Source of the DNA: Combretum micranthum
Taxonomy: Eukaryota > Streptophyta > Magnoliopsida > Myrtales > Combretaceae
Direction of reading: 5' to 3'
DNA length: 64,000 bases
NCBI GenBank assembly: GCA_024138025.1
Contig: JAMXBD010001446.1
Span: forward strand, 186,001 to 250,000
Part shown: positions 22,746 through 34,787 of the stretch, one piece after another
Layout: each line of letters begins with the position of its first letter
Numbering within the stretch: position 1 is the stretch's first letter
Program-made: the position numbers and the translations under genes
The notes under the pieces: generated by a model
What the model saw: only the letters and a program-made list of their open reading frames with translations
What the model was told of the DNA's origin: nothing
Databases searched by the model: none

Positions 22746-23749
22746 ATGGCGACGCCAAGCATTAACAACGATGAGGGAAGGCCAAACTTTGTAAGGCACT
22801 GGAGCGATGAGCACTCATTAGAATTGACCCAGCTTGTTGAGACAGGGAACAACATAAGATTTTCAGGATGCAAACTACAGATGGTGCCAGGGCGAGGTTA
22901 CTATGCATGCTGAACCTGTTCTTTTAATCTTCATCGTCCATGCTTCAGCCTTCCCAACCTGGTTCAACACCAGGGTCACCCAACCATCATTTGACCCTCA
23001 CTCTTTTAATATCCTTCCACTGCAAAGCATGTAATGATCAAGGCTCCGGCTTCTCTTACCATTGCAATGCATGCCATGTGCACTATCATCCCCTATGCTT
23101 ACTGATGCCACTCGCTCAGTTTCATGCTTCCCATCCCCATCAGTTGCACATGCGGTTTTCTTCTCCATACGGTGCTTCTCAAGGCTTTCGATGCGATATC
23201 TGTGGGAGTCCTGGTTTTGATCATTGGTTATATAGATGTGATCCTTGTGAGTTCGATGCACACCTTCATTGTACAAAAAGTAGCAACGCTAGTTTCACAC
23301 AAGGGTCTTCAAATCAACCCTTGCAGGATGCATCACTCTTGATGACCACCACTCGGTCAGTTGATTTCCGAAGTCCTCCTGCAGTTTCATCCAATGTGCC
23401 GATTGGTGATCATGCTCCCCTACCAGGCTATCCATTATCTCAGGGAATGAATCCACAAGCTGCTAATCCAACAGGACTGGGACAGCAAACAGGGCCCTAT
23501 GTTTCCCCGAATCCTCCATCCTATGTTTCGCCTGGTTCATATCCTGCAACAGATATTCATCCTGCCGCCCCAGTGGGAGTAGAACAACCTCAAGTTCCCA
23601 TTCATCCTCAGCAGAACCTTGGTGCTGCACCGGGTACGGGTCCTGGAGGGATTTTGATGGCATGAGTCGCAGCTGGTGTAGCGCGAGGAATAGGACAAGA
23701 GATTGTTCAGAGCACTACAAATGGTCTGGGATTAGGAAATGAATCTTGA
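22746..23749 (+). pseudogene. DC1 (C1-like zinc finger) protein gene, decayed
   Basis: From ATG 22746 the frame reads MATPSINNDEGRPNF, then HWSDEHSLELTQL and FSGCKLQMVPGRGYYAC. This is a DC1 module in which the first zinc-binding Cys of the usual CSGCK is Phe. A TGA at 22911-22913 falls between the C and TCSFNLH of the module. A frameshift near 22980 moves reading to the next frame, which carries HHLTLTL, FHCKACNDQGSGFSYHCNAC, FRCDICGSPGFDHWLYRC and CEFDAHLHC, i.e. two more DC1 modules. A Pro/Gln/Gly-rich tail follows (PNPPSYVSPGSYPA). A second TGA (23663-23665) interrupts the tail, which continues in frame with VAAGVARGIGQEIVQSTTNG to TGA 23747. DC1 proteins are plant-specific and linked to stress and hormone responses. 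No intron is needed. With three lesions and one lost Cys it is best called a young pseudogene. Confidence 0.8.
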
Positions 23750-24426
23750 GATTCTTAAATTAGTACCTCTCTATGGTGTTGTACTCACCTCCACGTTTGT
23801 ATGTATAAACAAACCCAGAGAATGGTTTGTTTTCTGCTATCCTTTTGAAGAATTACTAAAGTATTATGGTGGATTACAGAAACTCTCATGCATTAATTTT
23901 TTATTAGCCTTGATCATCACCATATTCATATGACGTATCATTGTGGCATACATTGTTTGCAATACCATATGATAGACAAAACAAAACCTTGCAATTTATT
24001 ACCCACATGACAAGTGATTAGCGAATACGGTGTTGTTGGGAAGAGATATTTCAATATGTTACTTTTGAATTTGCACATTTAATCAAAACGACTTGGCTAG
24101 TCTTCATCGCGATTGCTGAGTTTGTACATTAGTATTTATGTTGAGTGGAATTAACCTAGAAGATTACGCATTGTACATCGATGATAAGAACCACAACGTT
24201 TGATTGGCCAGAAAGACAATTTCTAGTGAACTCCGAAATTCGGACGAAAATTTCTGCCGTCACTTCATTGACACAAGCCAGTATAATCTAGTAATAATTT
24301 TCTTTCGCCTTAAAGCACCTGTCGAAGTATAAAAAAAGACTCAATAAGCGTGGCAAGTCCACTTGTGCAAATAAGTCATAGGCAAATACTATAATTAATT
24401 AAACAAATGATGGAAATGGTACATAG
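23750..24426. other. Intergenic
   Basis: No gene or repeat structure recognised. Confidence 0.5.
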
Positions 24427-24450
24427 TTTTTTTTTTTTTTTTTTTTTTTT
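24427..24450. repeat. Poly-T tract (24 T)
   Basis: A run of 24 T. Read on the minus strand it could be the poly-A tail of an old retroposed sequence, but no retroposon body was recognised beside it. Confidence 0.8.
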
Positions 24451-24544
24451 AATAAAAGGATCTACATGGAAAAAAATTTACCCACCTGCAACCATTCCAC
24501 GTAGTGTATTATGCAAGTAGCACTTCAAGTGTCATACTTCTAGA

Positions 24545-24868
24545 TTTTGATAATTTGGTATCTTATTTTTAAATATTGATAAATTGTGTTTTCAAAATAT
24601 GCATAATTTGGTGTCTCATTAATTAAAATTCAACAAACATTTATTTTAACAAGAAGATTGGCAAAGAATTGCCAAACTCTAAATATGCTACACTAAATTA
24701 TAAAAAATTATCAAAATTGAGAGTACAGGCACTTGACATGTCATTATCCTGTTATCAAAATAAATATCTATCAAAATGTTTTTTTAACGAAGACACTAAA
24801 TTGCACATACTTTCAAAATACGAGTATTAATTTACCAAAATTTAAAGATGAGATGCTAAATTATAAAA
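24545..24868. mobile_element. Long inverted-repeat MITE
   Basis: The left arm (ATAATTTGGTATCT, then TTTTAAATATTGATAAATTG, then TGCATAATTTGGTGTCTC) is matched by the reverse complement of the right arm (ATAATTTAGCATCTC, then TTTAAATTTTGGTAAATT, then TGTGCAATTTAGTGTCTTC). The arms are about 90 bp. No target duplication was resolved. The short open frame at 24733-24921 is part of the arm. Confidence 0.65.
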
Positions 24869-25665
24869 AAAAAAAAAAAAGAAAGTGCCAAACTTGGCTT
24901 GACACATACTTTTGCAAATAATATAAATATCTTGCAAGTAGGATAAAGACAGCTCTAGATTCGACAATACTTAATTACATTAAATCTCAATACTTTATTT
25001 ATTTGATAATTTCTTATGGAATCATCAGCTACTAACTAAAATTTAAATTCAACGCTGGATTATATCCATAAACTTCCAAGTAGTCTAACAACAAGGAGTC
25101 TGCTTCCTACCGAGTGTGACGATCAGCTGCCAACTGGCTGCAGATTAGAAGACCAAGATACCCGGGATGCATTTATTCAAATTCCATTTTCACCTTGATT
25201 ACATGTATGTCTATCTAATTACATTTTGAGGAAATTACATCGACTATTCTGTAAACTTTTAAGAAAACATAGACAACCCATTTTTTAAGATGCTATAATT
25301 TCCTCCCTACTTTTGTGCAGGCCTATAAAACTTAATAAAATAATATATGATGTGTAAATATTAAGTCCACATGAAACTAAAATAAAATATTTATTAATTT
25401 TCATATCATTCTAAACTTAGTTAACAATTATGAAAATAGGAAAATAAAGACAACTTATTTATTATATAAAAAAATAAATTTAACATGTATAAGCTAAACC
25501 AACAAATATATATGTCACTTGAGACCCATAAATGGAGATCGGTGGTAAAATTGAATCAATTCCTATTGTAGACATAAACCACCTATGTTCTTTTTCATAT
25601 TGTATTTATTATTGATATTAATTTTTTCCATGGGTTGTGAAAATGTAAAAATTAAACAAAAGAGA
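24869..25665. other. AT-rich intergenic
   Basis: No coding or transposon signature seen. Confidence 0.5.

Positions 25666-25714
<49 letters not shown>
25666..25714. repeat. (AAT)n microsatellite
   Basis: About 16 perfect AAT units. Confidence 0.95.
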
Positions 25715-26053
25715 TCATCTTTATAGCTTGATAGCTTCTACATTCTTTGGAGGAGGCTTTTTTTTTTTATTTTTTTAAATAAGTAGTAAACCATCAGTGT
25801 TTTCATTTAATTTATTTAGTATATATGGTTCGTAATTCATTTTTATTTTTATATATTACAATATTATTTTACTATGTTTATTTTTAATTGATAAGTTTAA
25901 AATATCATGAAAATTGAAAAATATTTATTTTCTTATCATGTCAACATAATATTTCCACATCATATGCGATTTAATAAAGTTTTATGTGACCTACACAAAA
26001 GCATGGGAAAACTGTAGCATTTTTAAAAAAGTAGGGTGTCCCTATTTTTGAAA

Positions 26054-26422
26054 GGGTTAACGTAAAAAATTATACCTAAATTTTCGTAAAAAGTTCAATA
26101 TGGTACTTGAAGTTTAATTTTAAACAATTTGATACTTGAACTTTCATAAAAAGTTTAATTAAATACCTGAAGTTTGGTTTGGACATTTTTGGTATATGAA
26201 GGAAGTTTTCGAGTACATTTTTGGTACTTGATTGAACTTGCTTCATGTAGGAAAAATGTACGCGAAAACTTATTTTATGTAGCAAAATAGTAAAAATCAA
26301 ATTTTAGGTAAGAAAAATATAGGTGAAAACTTGCTTCAAGTATTAAATTATTCAAAACCAAACTTTAGGTATCTAATTAAAATTTTTGCAAAAGTTCAAG
26401 TACCATTTTTGATATTATCTCC
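26054..26422. mobile_element. Long terminal-inverted-repeat MITE (family M, copy 1)
   Basis: The arms carry repeated phrases such as TACCTGAAGTTTGGTTTGG, AACAATTTGATACTTGAAC and AAAAAGTTTAATTAAATACC and their complements. The right end (GATATTATCTCC) is complementary to the GGGATAATATC type of left end seen at 52247. Copy 2 is at 52247-52736. Long arms without transposase suggest a Mutator-like MITE. The 9-bp duplication was not found. Confidence 0.55.
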
Positions 26423-27925
26423 TATTTAATTGTTTATAGGAGCGATTGATGTAATTTTTCCTTACACTTTTATTTTTATCTAGGTCTACTTATGGATAAA
26501 TATCCTTATAAACCCTAATTATATGGGATAACTTGATGATTTCTATATTGAGGACTATTTATAAGACCCCTTTCTCTGATATTGAAAGTATTTTCTTGAT
26601 CTTACCAATCAATTTCTTGATTGTAACGATTACAATAATTAGCTTATCCGTGCGTAATGTATACTAACCCAATTGATGTTTCTTAAAATCATGGTTAATA
26701 TCAGCTATTGGGATTCAACAACCCTAGTTCTACGAAATTGATAATTGTTGATATCGGCCTTTGTTTATCTTACATAATCTAAATTTCACCTAAAAAACAT
26801 AAAAGTAAAAACCCAATCTTTCTACTTTAGACACAAAAACCCCATAAGGAATTAATATTGGTTGGCAGGGCTTTCTTAGATTGTACCTCTAATTCTTTCA
26901 AGGGTCTATGGCATTTCATAGCTGTAATCGTCATAGCTTGACTTCTCTACCTAATATTCATCTATTAGTAGTTCAATTCAATCTAATGTCCGCGTATAAA
27001 AATGCCTTCCATTGAAGTCTACATTCTCAACCAAATAAAACTAATACATTTCAATCGTTAAAACAATTCATTTAATACTTTAACTTACAAAACCAGGATT
27101 TAAGAAAGATAAAAATGAAAATTACTTAAAACAGCATAGAGTGAGCTTCGTTCAAACGAAATTAAAATGAGGATAACAGCTTAAAATTATAAGAGGGAAG
27201 AAACTTGTAACAGAGTGACTCAAGTTTTCCTTAAGTTTTCATATAAGTACATCATCATCATCATCATCATCCTTCTCCTCCTCCTCTTCCTCTTCCTCTT
27301 CCTCCTCCTTCAAAACCTAAGTTCTTAAATTAGTCCAAGCAAGGTTTATGCCTTTTGTTTTTCTTTTTTCTTTTTTTTTTTGTTATAATCGCTATCAACA
27401 TTCAACACACAAAAAATACCCCTAAAATTAATAAATCATCTTATAAACAAGGACAACTAATAATTTTCCCAACATCCCTATTTACTGTATAAATCTTGAG
27501 TGAAGTGTCGGTCTAATCCCTTTATCAAAAATATTTATTGGAGCAACTTATTTATCAAAATAGACTTCTAAAATCGCATCTTGAAAATCAGATACTCGAT
27601 GTGCAAACAAATCGTACGTTGTACGTGTGAGTTGCTAATATATCTTGCCCACCTTTCTTGCATTGCTAAGCTATGGGATTAAAACAAAGCACATTTGCGG
27701 ATACATGTGAGGAACAATTAAATATATTTCACATTCACTAAATGCGAGTCCCTTTGAAAAAACGTATTTTAAACATGCGATTTTGATGGACTATTTTAGT
27801 GATTAATTTCAATTAAAGTATATGAAATAGACAGAATTTCCCAAGTCATGTTTTATAAATGTGTTAATTCAATTATGCATGATTTTGAAATATGATGAGT
27901 GCGATTTATATTAATATATGATATA
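26423..27925. other. AT-rich intergenic with microsatellite
   Basis: No gene seen. An (ATC)n microsatellite (27250-27271) runs directly into a C/T-rich stretch to about 27312. Confidence 0.5.
27250..27312. repeat. (ATC)n microsatellite plus pyrimidine tract
   Basis: Seven ATC units are followed by CCTTCTCCTCCTC and CTTCCTCTTCC-type repeats. Confidence 0.9.
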
Positions 27926-28780
27926 TGTGTTATATTGATGTGTTAAAATACCTAAATGTCTTAGAATAAATAAATATTGAGTTTATAAATTTGTGAGTGT
28001 AGTTAAGAGTGTGATAAAATAGCTTAAAACAAGTAAACATACAAAATATATATATATATATATATATTTCTACATAGCAGAATTTTTTTTAGACATTAAT
28101 CAAGCCCAAAAAACACATTTAATGCCCAAAATAAGCCCATTTATTTACTAAAAACAAGCCCAAGCAAAGCCTTAAATTAGGCAGCCCCAAAAGTCAACTA
28201 AGAAGATAAATATCCTCTCTTAAAGTGCAATTTTCATCTAAAAAATTCAGACATAAAAAACACCTCTTTTTAGGCTCAAAAACCTCATTTTCTCTTCTCC
28301 AAAAGCACTCCCATGGATATATAATACTAAACCCTTCAACTTTTACAAAGAAAACCATTAAAGGCTTGCAACAAGACCACAAAATCAAGACACAAAGCTC
28401 TTAAGGTATGTGTGTTCATTTGTTTTAAGCATATGTAAAGTGTGCTTTTTATTAGGATAGAGTTTGTATGCTAAAAGTGAGTTAGGATGGTTTCTATGTC
28501 TTGTTGGTAGTTGGAGTAGTATTTTCGTGCTAAAAGAGCTTGTAGTATGCGTTAGATAGGTAATTTGAAGTGTTTGTATGATTGAAGTATTGGATAGTGA
28601 TGTTGTGAAGTAGAAACAAAATTTAAGCATTGATGCTTTTGAAATTGGTAAAAACTTAAAACATAAAGTTGTATATCTTTTTTTAAGCTTTCCAACGCAA
28701 CTTGAATCATCTTAATCGGAGATCGGATGAAAAAGTTATGATTAAAATACAATAGGCTGAGAAACAGAGAAAGGCTACCC

Positions 28781-28995
28781 GACCTGTGTAGGGGTAGTGT
28801 ATGTAGAAATTTGATTCTGTGGAGTCACTAGTAAATGTACATGACCTGTGTAGGGATAGTGTATATAGAAATTTGATTCTGTGGAGGCACGAGTAAATGT
28901 ACACAACCTATGTAGGGGTAGTGTACGTAGAAATTTGATTTTGTGGAGTCACGAGTACATGTACACGACCCATGTAGGGGTAGTGTACAACTGGA
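28781..28995. repeat. 62-bp tandem repeat, about 3.4 copies
   Basis: Units start at 28781, 28843, 28905 and 28967, each with ACCTGTGTAGGGGTAGTGTA, then GAAATTTGATTCTGTGGAG and CACGAGTAAATGTACA. The unit differs completely from the 73-bp array in copy 1 of the same LTR family. Confidence 0.9.
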
Positions 28996-30073
28996 AATTT
29001 TTGAAACATGATTCCTCTGTTTTCATTCAAAAATTTCAGCTTTTACACACTTTCAATCCTCATTAAACACAATTAATAACCCAACTTCATTTATACAATT
29101 TTCAAACAAGGTTAAAACTTATGTTTCTTTATTAAATGTGTAATTGCTTAGGAAATGAATCTTTTGAGCCAAATTGAGTTAGATAAATGAAAAGTGATGT
29201 GTTGTGCTAATTAATTAATGTAATCAAGCATGATTTAAATGAACTTATTGTATATGTTTAAGTTACATATGAATTAGAATATATGTAATGTTTTGTGTGA
29301 ACTTTGTTTAGAATTGAACTTTGTGCAAGTACGAGTTCTTGTTTTGAATTAGTGTCAAAGTTTTATTAATTTAGTCTCTTTTATCAGATTCTTTGTCACC
29401 TTCAGGACTAGTTATACCTTCTTTGTTTGAAAATATCTCAAGTACACGGTAACATGCTTGTTTCTTGCCTAGGATAGGCATAACTAAATTTACTCTAATT
29501 TATGAAAACTTAAACTATGTTTGAATTGGTTGTCCATTACGCTGTTAAATCCGGTTCAGGGGGCGGCACCCTGTCATGCTGCAATGGCATGATAGTTTTA
29601 GGCGCTTAGGCCACCTTTGTCATGATGCATGACTTTTATAAATGGTACGGCGAGTAGTTGATGGGGTTTTTAGTATCGGTATGACATTTATTTAAGCTTA
29701 GGATGAAGTAACATGATTTAATTCAATGTTTCGAGACTTGAATTGGGTGATGTTATGGACTAAGATAAGTGAAGATGATAAACAGCTAAGAACCTTAGAT
29801 GAGACTATTTTTCGTTTTCAGATATATCATCTAGGAGATATGAGCCTCCGAACAACTTATATCAACCCCCTGAGCATTGAGGTCGTTACTCAGGTCCCCA
29901 AAATGTCCATGTTACCTGAAGTTTGAATACTCCAGTGTTGTTTGATTAATTAAAGACTTTCTAATAACCTATTGATTGTTGCATATGCATATAGATTAAG
30001 CTTGTATGCATCATTAGCCTTTGTTTTCATTACTTGTGTACTGGGCCTTTGGCTCATTATTTTATCTTTACAG

Positions 30074-30144
30074 GATCTTAAGACGATGAGTTTTATTCTA
30101 GCATGGGTTATGAGACTAATTTTAAAGATTTTCTTGATAGTTAG
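30074..30144 (+). other. Short acidic exon-like ORF, second LTR copy (decayed)
   Basis: After TTTATCTTTACAG (AG at 30072-30073), the frame at 30082-30144 reads DDEFYSSMGYETNFKDFLDS then TAG. It aligns with DDEFYTCMGYGSDFEEFLDD in copy 1 (7718 on), with at least seven synonymous codon differences. The initiating ATG of copy 1 is not preserved here and an in-frame TAA lies just upstream, so this copy is not translatable as it stands. A donor-like TTAAG|GTATGT is at 28405-28411. Confidence 0.4.
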
Positions 30145-30534
30145 GAAGATTAAGTTGGCCATGGACTACATGGATTCCTTTTTGTAATATATTAGGATAG
30201 ACTATCTTTTGGAAGAATGTGTATTAGTGTTGGAGTTTTGTTTATCTTTTATATCTTTTGTTTAAGGCTTGTCATTAGCCTTTGTTTGTAATATATATAC
30301 TTAATTATGTATATTTAAGTTTTTATCTCTTATGATATGTGATGATAATGATGTATGTTTTTCTTAGAAAAAAAAAAAATCTATAGTTCTCACATTCGTT
30401 TTTATAAAGAATTTAGACAAACAAATCTTCAAACGTTTCTTTTAGAACAACCTTACATATAATACTGCAGGTTATATGTGGTTGTGGACTCGAATTCATC
30501 TATTTTATATAGATGTTGTACACGGGTCCTTACA

Positions 30535-33500
30535 ATATATATTAGCAAATAATTTCAAAAGAAATTCTAAATTAACAATAAATTTTGTAAATCCCCTTAC
30601 ACCTTTTCTCCTCCTCGTGGGGATTTTAAAATGATGTGGACATTCCTTTGAAACCCAAGTGTATTAGAGCTTACTGAAAAGATAACTCTTGCTCTTTAGT
30701 TTATATTGTTTCCATATTGAATGGATAGTAACAAATCGTGTGGCTTGGTAGGAAATCAAGGAATTCAATCGAAACGACTATGAGATCCCTGACGGTAAGA
30801 GCTTTTCATAGCGAGTGTTAGATGTTATGAATAAGTTATACACAAAAATCAATTTTTGTGAAGTTGTAAGAGTTGATATAATCATCTCGTGATAATAAAT
30901 GGTGGTGAGGCGATAAACACCGCTTCAATCTATATAATGAGGTAAAATATCTTAACCTAATCTTGTTGTGCATGGTTTTTGGATTGTTGTATGAGAATAA
31001 AAATCAATAGTTAGATTATAACATGAGATCCAAGATGAATGAAGACTTGAATAAAAACGAAAAACTAAATACATTTAGGATATTAATTTGAAGATTGAAA
31101 CTTGCTAACAATTTTAGGATTATTATCATTGACTGTTTATGAACTTGGTGAAAATCAAATTAATAGATGAATTAGGTGATAAAAGAATTAAAAAAAAGAT
31201 TTTATGGAAAAAATTGAAGAAAAACAATCCCATAATAGGTTAGATCGATTCTAAAAGGACCATAAACCGATCCTTTAGTGGACTCTGGACTGCAATAAAA
31301 AATGATGGTCGGGCCTACTCCTTGCTTGATAATTTCAATAGGGACTAACTTGTAGGTGTGCATAATTTCATTTAGTCTTAAATTTTGGATTATTTAGCTA
31401 CAACTGAAATTTTACATTAAAAATTAGAATTTAGGCAATGTAATCCTTTAGTGATTTATTCTTGATATGAGATTTAAAATACAAATAACTAGTACGTGTT
31501 TACTGTTGTTTGATGGCTGATGTAGGTAAGTTTACCAAAATCAAGTGGCTTGGTGAACAATCAACGAATTGATCTTTTTCTTAATTGATTGTGATAATTG
31601 TGGAGAATAATTACGAAATTTTGGAGCATATGGGATATATTGTCTCTATAAATTGTCGAGAATTTTAATATGCCAATGTTGTTTCTATTGATCTATATAA
31701 AATGAACAAATTCTCTTTTGTATAATATTTTATTTTATTTATGTTATATGCTACTATTATATGTATAATGTTGAATAATATACACACACACACGGATACG
31801 TAACATAAATTATAAAATAACAAACTATATATAAATGTATATTGAATATGTTGTACCTATATAATATATTAAATCATACATATATATTATATAGTATTAA
31901 AAATTACAACACTACAAATAAATATTGTACATAAATATATGAAATATTATAATTTGACATATTATGCATATGTATATAGATAGATAGATAGATCCGTAGT
32001 ATATGATATGTAATAATTTGTCAAACTCATATATTATGTTCTATTAAATATTTCATATTAAATTTGCGCAAATATTTTATATTATAAGAATTTATAAGAC
32101 TAATATCATCCACGATAATATAACTACCAATATATATATGATGTATATTATACATATAATGAAATATATCCTAATTTTACCCATATTATTTTATATAACA
32201 TATTGATTTTACTTGTTGCAGTTGAATCTAATGTGCTATATAACATATATCTTTAATATATTAAAGATTATCGTTTTATAAATTATATTGTCATACCGTA
32301 TGAGAAACCTTAAATGGTCCTTAACGATAATTAAGTTTGTGTGTTCTATATTTATTTATATATAACATAAAGAGATAAACCCATTCTTATTTATTTGTTC
32401 AATCTCAAATCCTAGGAACCCTACTAACTATCATCGATCCCCACCTTATCTATATCTCCAATCTTAAAAAAAAAAAAAATTACAGAAAACCTATTTTTGT
32501 TTTTATAAAAATAAACACTGTCAAATCTAAATAGCAATCCCTTTGTTACAGTGGAAGTAGTATTTATAGGGTATTTTTCCTATAGAATGCATAAAATTGG
32601 TAATTAACCTAATACATGCATATATTTTCATCATGCAAGACAAAAATCCTAATCAAAATTGTTATTATAAAGGAACAGTCTTTTAAAGCAAGAGATTTTA
32701 ATAATTCGTTAGTTCTTTTCAGTTTCGAGACTATTAATTTTTTTATAAAGTCAGTAAAACATTCATCTCTCTCACTCAGTTTTAAAACCTTAAGAAGTGA
32801 TCTTACTAAATATGTTTATATATATATACATATATCATATATATATGATCAAGCTATAGCAGGTACATTAATTGCGTTTTTAAATTGTTATGTGCATATG
32901 GGGGAGGATCGTCTTAACAACAAAATGGTTATCTTAAATGATTTGAATAACTTTGATGGTTACATTTTATTGAATTGTTTCTTAACAAGAGATTTCTATT
33001 TGATGGTGATGTTGAGATATTCTAGACAAAATATGCTATATTGTAATGATAGAAAACATAACAATAATAACAACATCGTCAATAGTATTAAGGAACCTAG
33101 GCCAATCAATAAGAATAGGTTGGATAACATGTTCTAAGATAAATAATGTCAAAGAAGACAACTATTGGTAAATGACAATAGTAATTGTCAAACACATTCA
33201 CCAATTTGTTGATGAAAAATATGTGTGTTTTTAACATTTTAACCGAGAGATATTAGACACTAATGAATCTAAAAATTAAGACTATGATATCATGTCGTGT
33301 CAAACCTTGCTAGATAGTGGGACAACTAGTTAAATAAGCAAGGTGGTTTTGAAAAAGTGGGTTTCACTCAAAAGCAAATTGACATGGTGTGAACAATGAT
33401 ACAAATGTCATAGTTGTGTATCTCCCTACTATCAAACAAACAGACCCCCGACTTCTTCTACGGGTGTTAATTGAATGAGAAAGGGCTTAATTGATTATTT

Positions 33501-33806
33501 TGATCTGATTTAAGAAGCCAGATTGATTACGCATAACAAATTAATTATATTAAAATATTTATACACATTCATGTAATATCATGAGGAAGAAATATTGTAT
33601 CATAATAACCATCTAGCATACAAATTGTCAAACTAAGATTGTGGATTTCCATTTGAATAAATGTAATTGAAGAAGATAAACTAACAAAGAGGCGGATTTA
33701 GTTGTTGAATTATCAAACTCATTTTTGTGTTCGTCTACTTCAACGTATACTAGTATTTTGGGACACATTTTTTTGCTCTTTAAACCTATTACTAAGGCTA
33801 CATAGG
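30535..33806. other. AT-rich intergenic
   Basis: No supported gene in 3.3 kb. It holds a short CA run (about 31787-31796), a (TAGA)4 run (about 31977-31993) and AT-rich low-complexity sequence. A 173-codon open frame at 32616-33137 has the composition of surrounding AT-rich DNA (Asn, Ile, Tyr, Lys runs) and no recognisable domain. Confidence 0.5.
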
Positions 33807-34477
33807 TAGAGTTGCAAATGAGCTGAGTTACTTGTGAACTACTCAAGCTTGGCTCGATTTGAGCTAGATTAGTAAATTAGTCGGGCTCAAGTCTAAGTAA
33901 AGCTTGTTTAACTAAATGAGTTGATCTCGATCTTTGGTTTACGCTTGTGAATTAGGTCGTGAATAAGTTCATTTAGGCTATTAAGAGGCTCACTAGTACG
34001 CTTGTTAATAAACTTGTTAGGAGATTTGTGAATTTTTTATGCATGATATAGTATATATAACTATATTATAAAAACAACAAAAATTAATTTTTATTTAATA
34101 TTTATGTGTAGGTATTTATAGCAATACTTATACATTATATTTTAGGTTTGAAAAAAAAATTAAAGAGGACTATCTAAACTCATCAAGCTTGAGCTTAAAT
34201 TTCAGGATCGATAAAAGTTTAATAGGCTTGATAAAAAACTTAGTTAGGCTTGGCTCGAGCTTGTTTTATAATTGAGTTGAACTCAAACGAAAGCTCGTTT
34301 AGTAAATCGATCCAAGTTTGAAGTTGAACTAAAGATCATTTAACTAAACGACCCAAATTTGAGTATAAATTTTAGGCTTGATAAAAATTTGGCTTAAATT
34401 AAGTTTGAGTTCGATAAATTTTAAATGAGTTGAACCCGAGTCTTTAAAAGCTGCTACTCAACTCGCTTGTAGTCTTA
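33807..34477. mobile_element. hAT-like non-autonomous element
   Basis: The left end TAGAGTTGCAAATGAGCTGAG pairs with the right end, whose reverse complement reads TAAGACTACAAGCGAGTTGAG. The interior is rich in GGCTCGAGCTTG and CAAGCTTGAGC-type words, as often seen in plant hAT elements. The flanks do not give a clear 8-bp duplication, so the boundaries are approximate or one flank has been lost. Confidence 0.55.
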
Positions 34478-34487
34478 TAGGCATGCC

Positions 34488-34676
34488 TCACGACACAACA
34501 ATTTTTTTGCTCTAATAACTGAAGCGTCTCGAAAACTCTCATTAAATAATGAATTATGTCATCCTAATGGACAAAAAGTTGTCGTAGCTTCCGTCAACAC
34601 ATTATTAGGAGTAAAATATGAGCTTATTGCAATTACCCCTTACGGGATGGATAGTGAAAGAAAAGTTGCAGCATGA
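34488..34676 (+). pseudogene. Unrecognised coding-like fragment (62 codons)
   Basis: One open frame with ordinary protein composition lies between the hAT-like element and the chromovirus LTR. It contains ALITEASRKLSLNNELCHP, GQKVVVASVNTLLGVKYELI and TPYGMDSERKVAA, then a TGA at 34674-34676. I do not recognise the family. It has no start codon and no continuation on either side, so it is probably an exon or a fragment left between insertions. Confidence 0.3.
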
Positions 34677-34787
34677 TTCTTAAAGACAACATTTAATAAA
34701 TTCTGTTGTCCTATAGGTTTCTAACTTGCTTTTCACATTTGTTTGGCTCAGAGGTCATGAAAACAATGATAGATTATGACATGCCTA

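Larger units (their letters stand above)
27926..30534 (+). mobile_element. LTR, family A copy 2 (probable solo LTR)
   Basis: The 3' end (CACGGGTCCTTACA, ending 30534) and the kilobase before it are similar to the solo LTR at 5338-8120: shared phrases include CCTAGGATAGGCAT, GGCGCTTAGGCCACC, TCATCTAGGAGATAT, TGTACTGGGCC and CTTACATATAATACTGCAG. The 5' end is uncertain in AT repeats. A TG at 27926 preceded by ATATA matches the ATATA right after 30534, but in such AT-rich sequence this could be chance. No internal retrotransposon genes flank it. Compared with copy 1 an internal segment is inverted (about 28635-28995). Confidence 0.65.

Noticed and set aside
28781..28995. Possible CRISPR-like array
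   Set aside because: The repeats are contiguous 62-bp units without unique spacers, in plant nuclear DNA; an ordinary tandem repeat.
32616..33137. 173-codon open frame on the plus strand
   Set aside because: Composition follows the AT-rich background (Asn, Ile, Tyr, Lys), with no domain, no introns or promoter evident; most likely chance.
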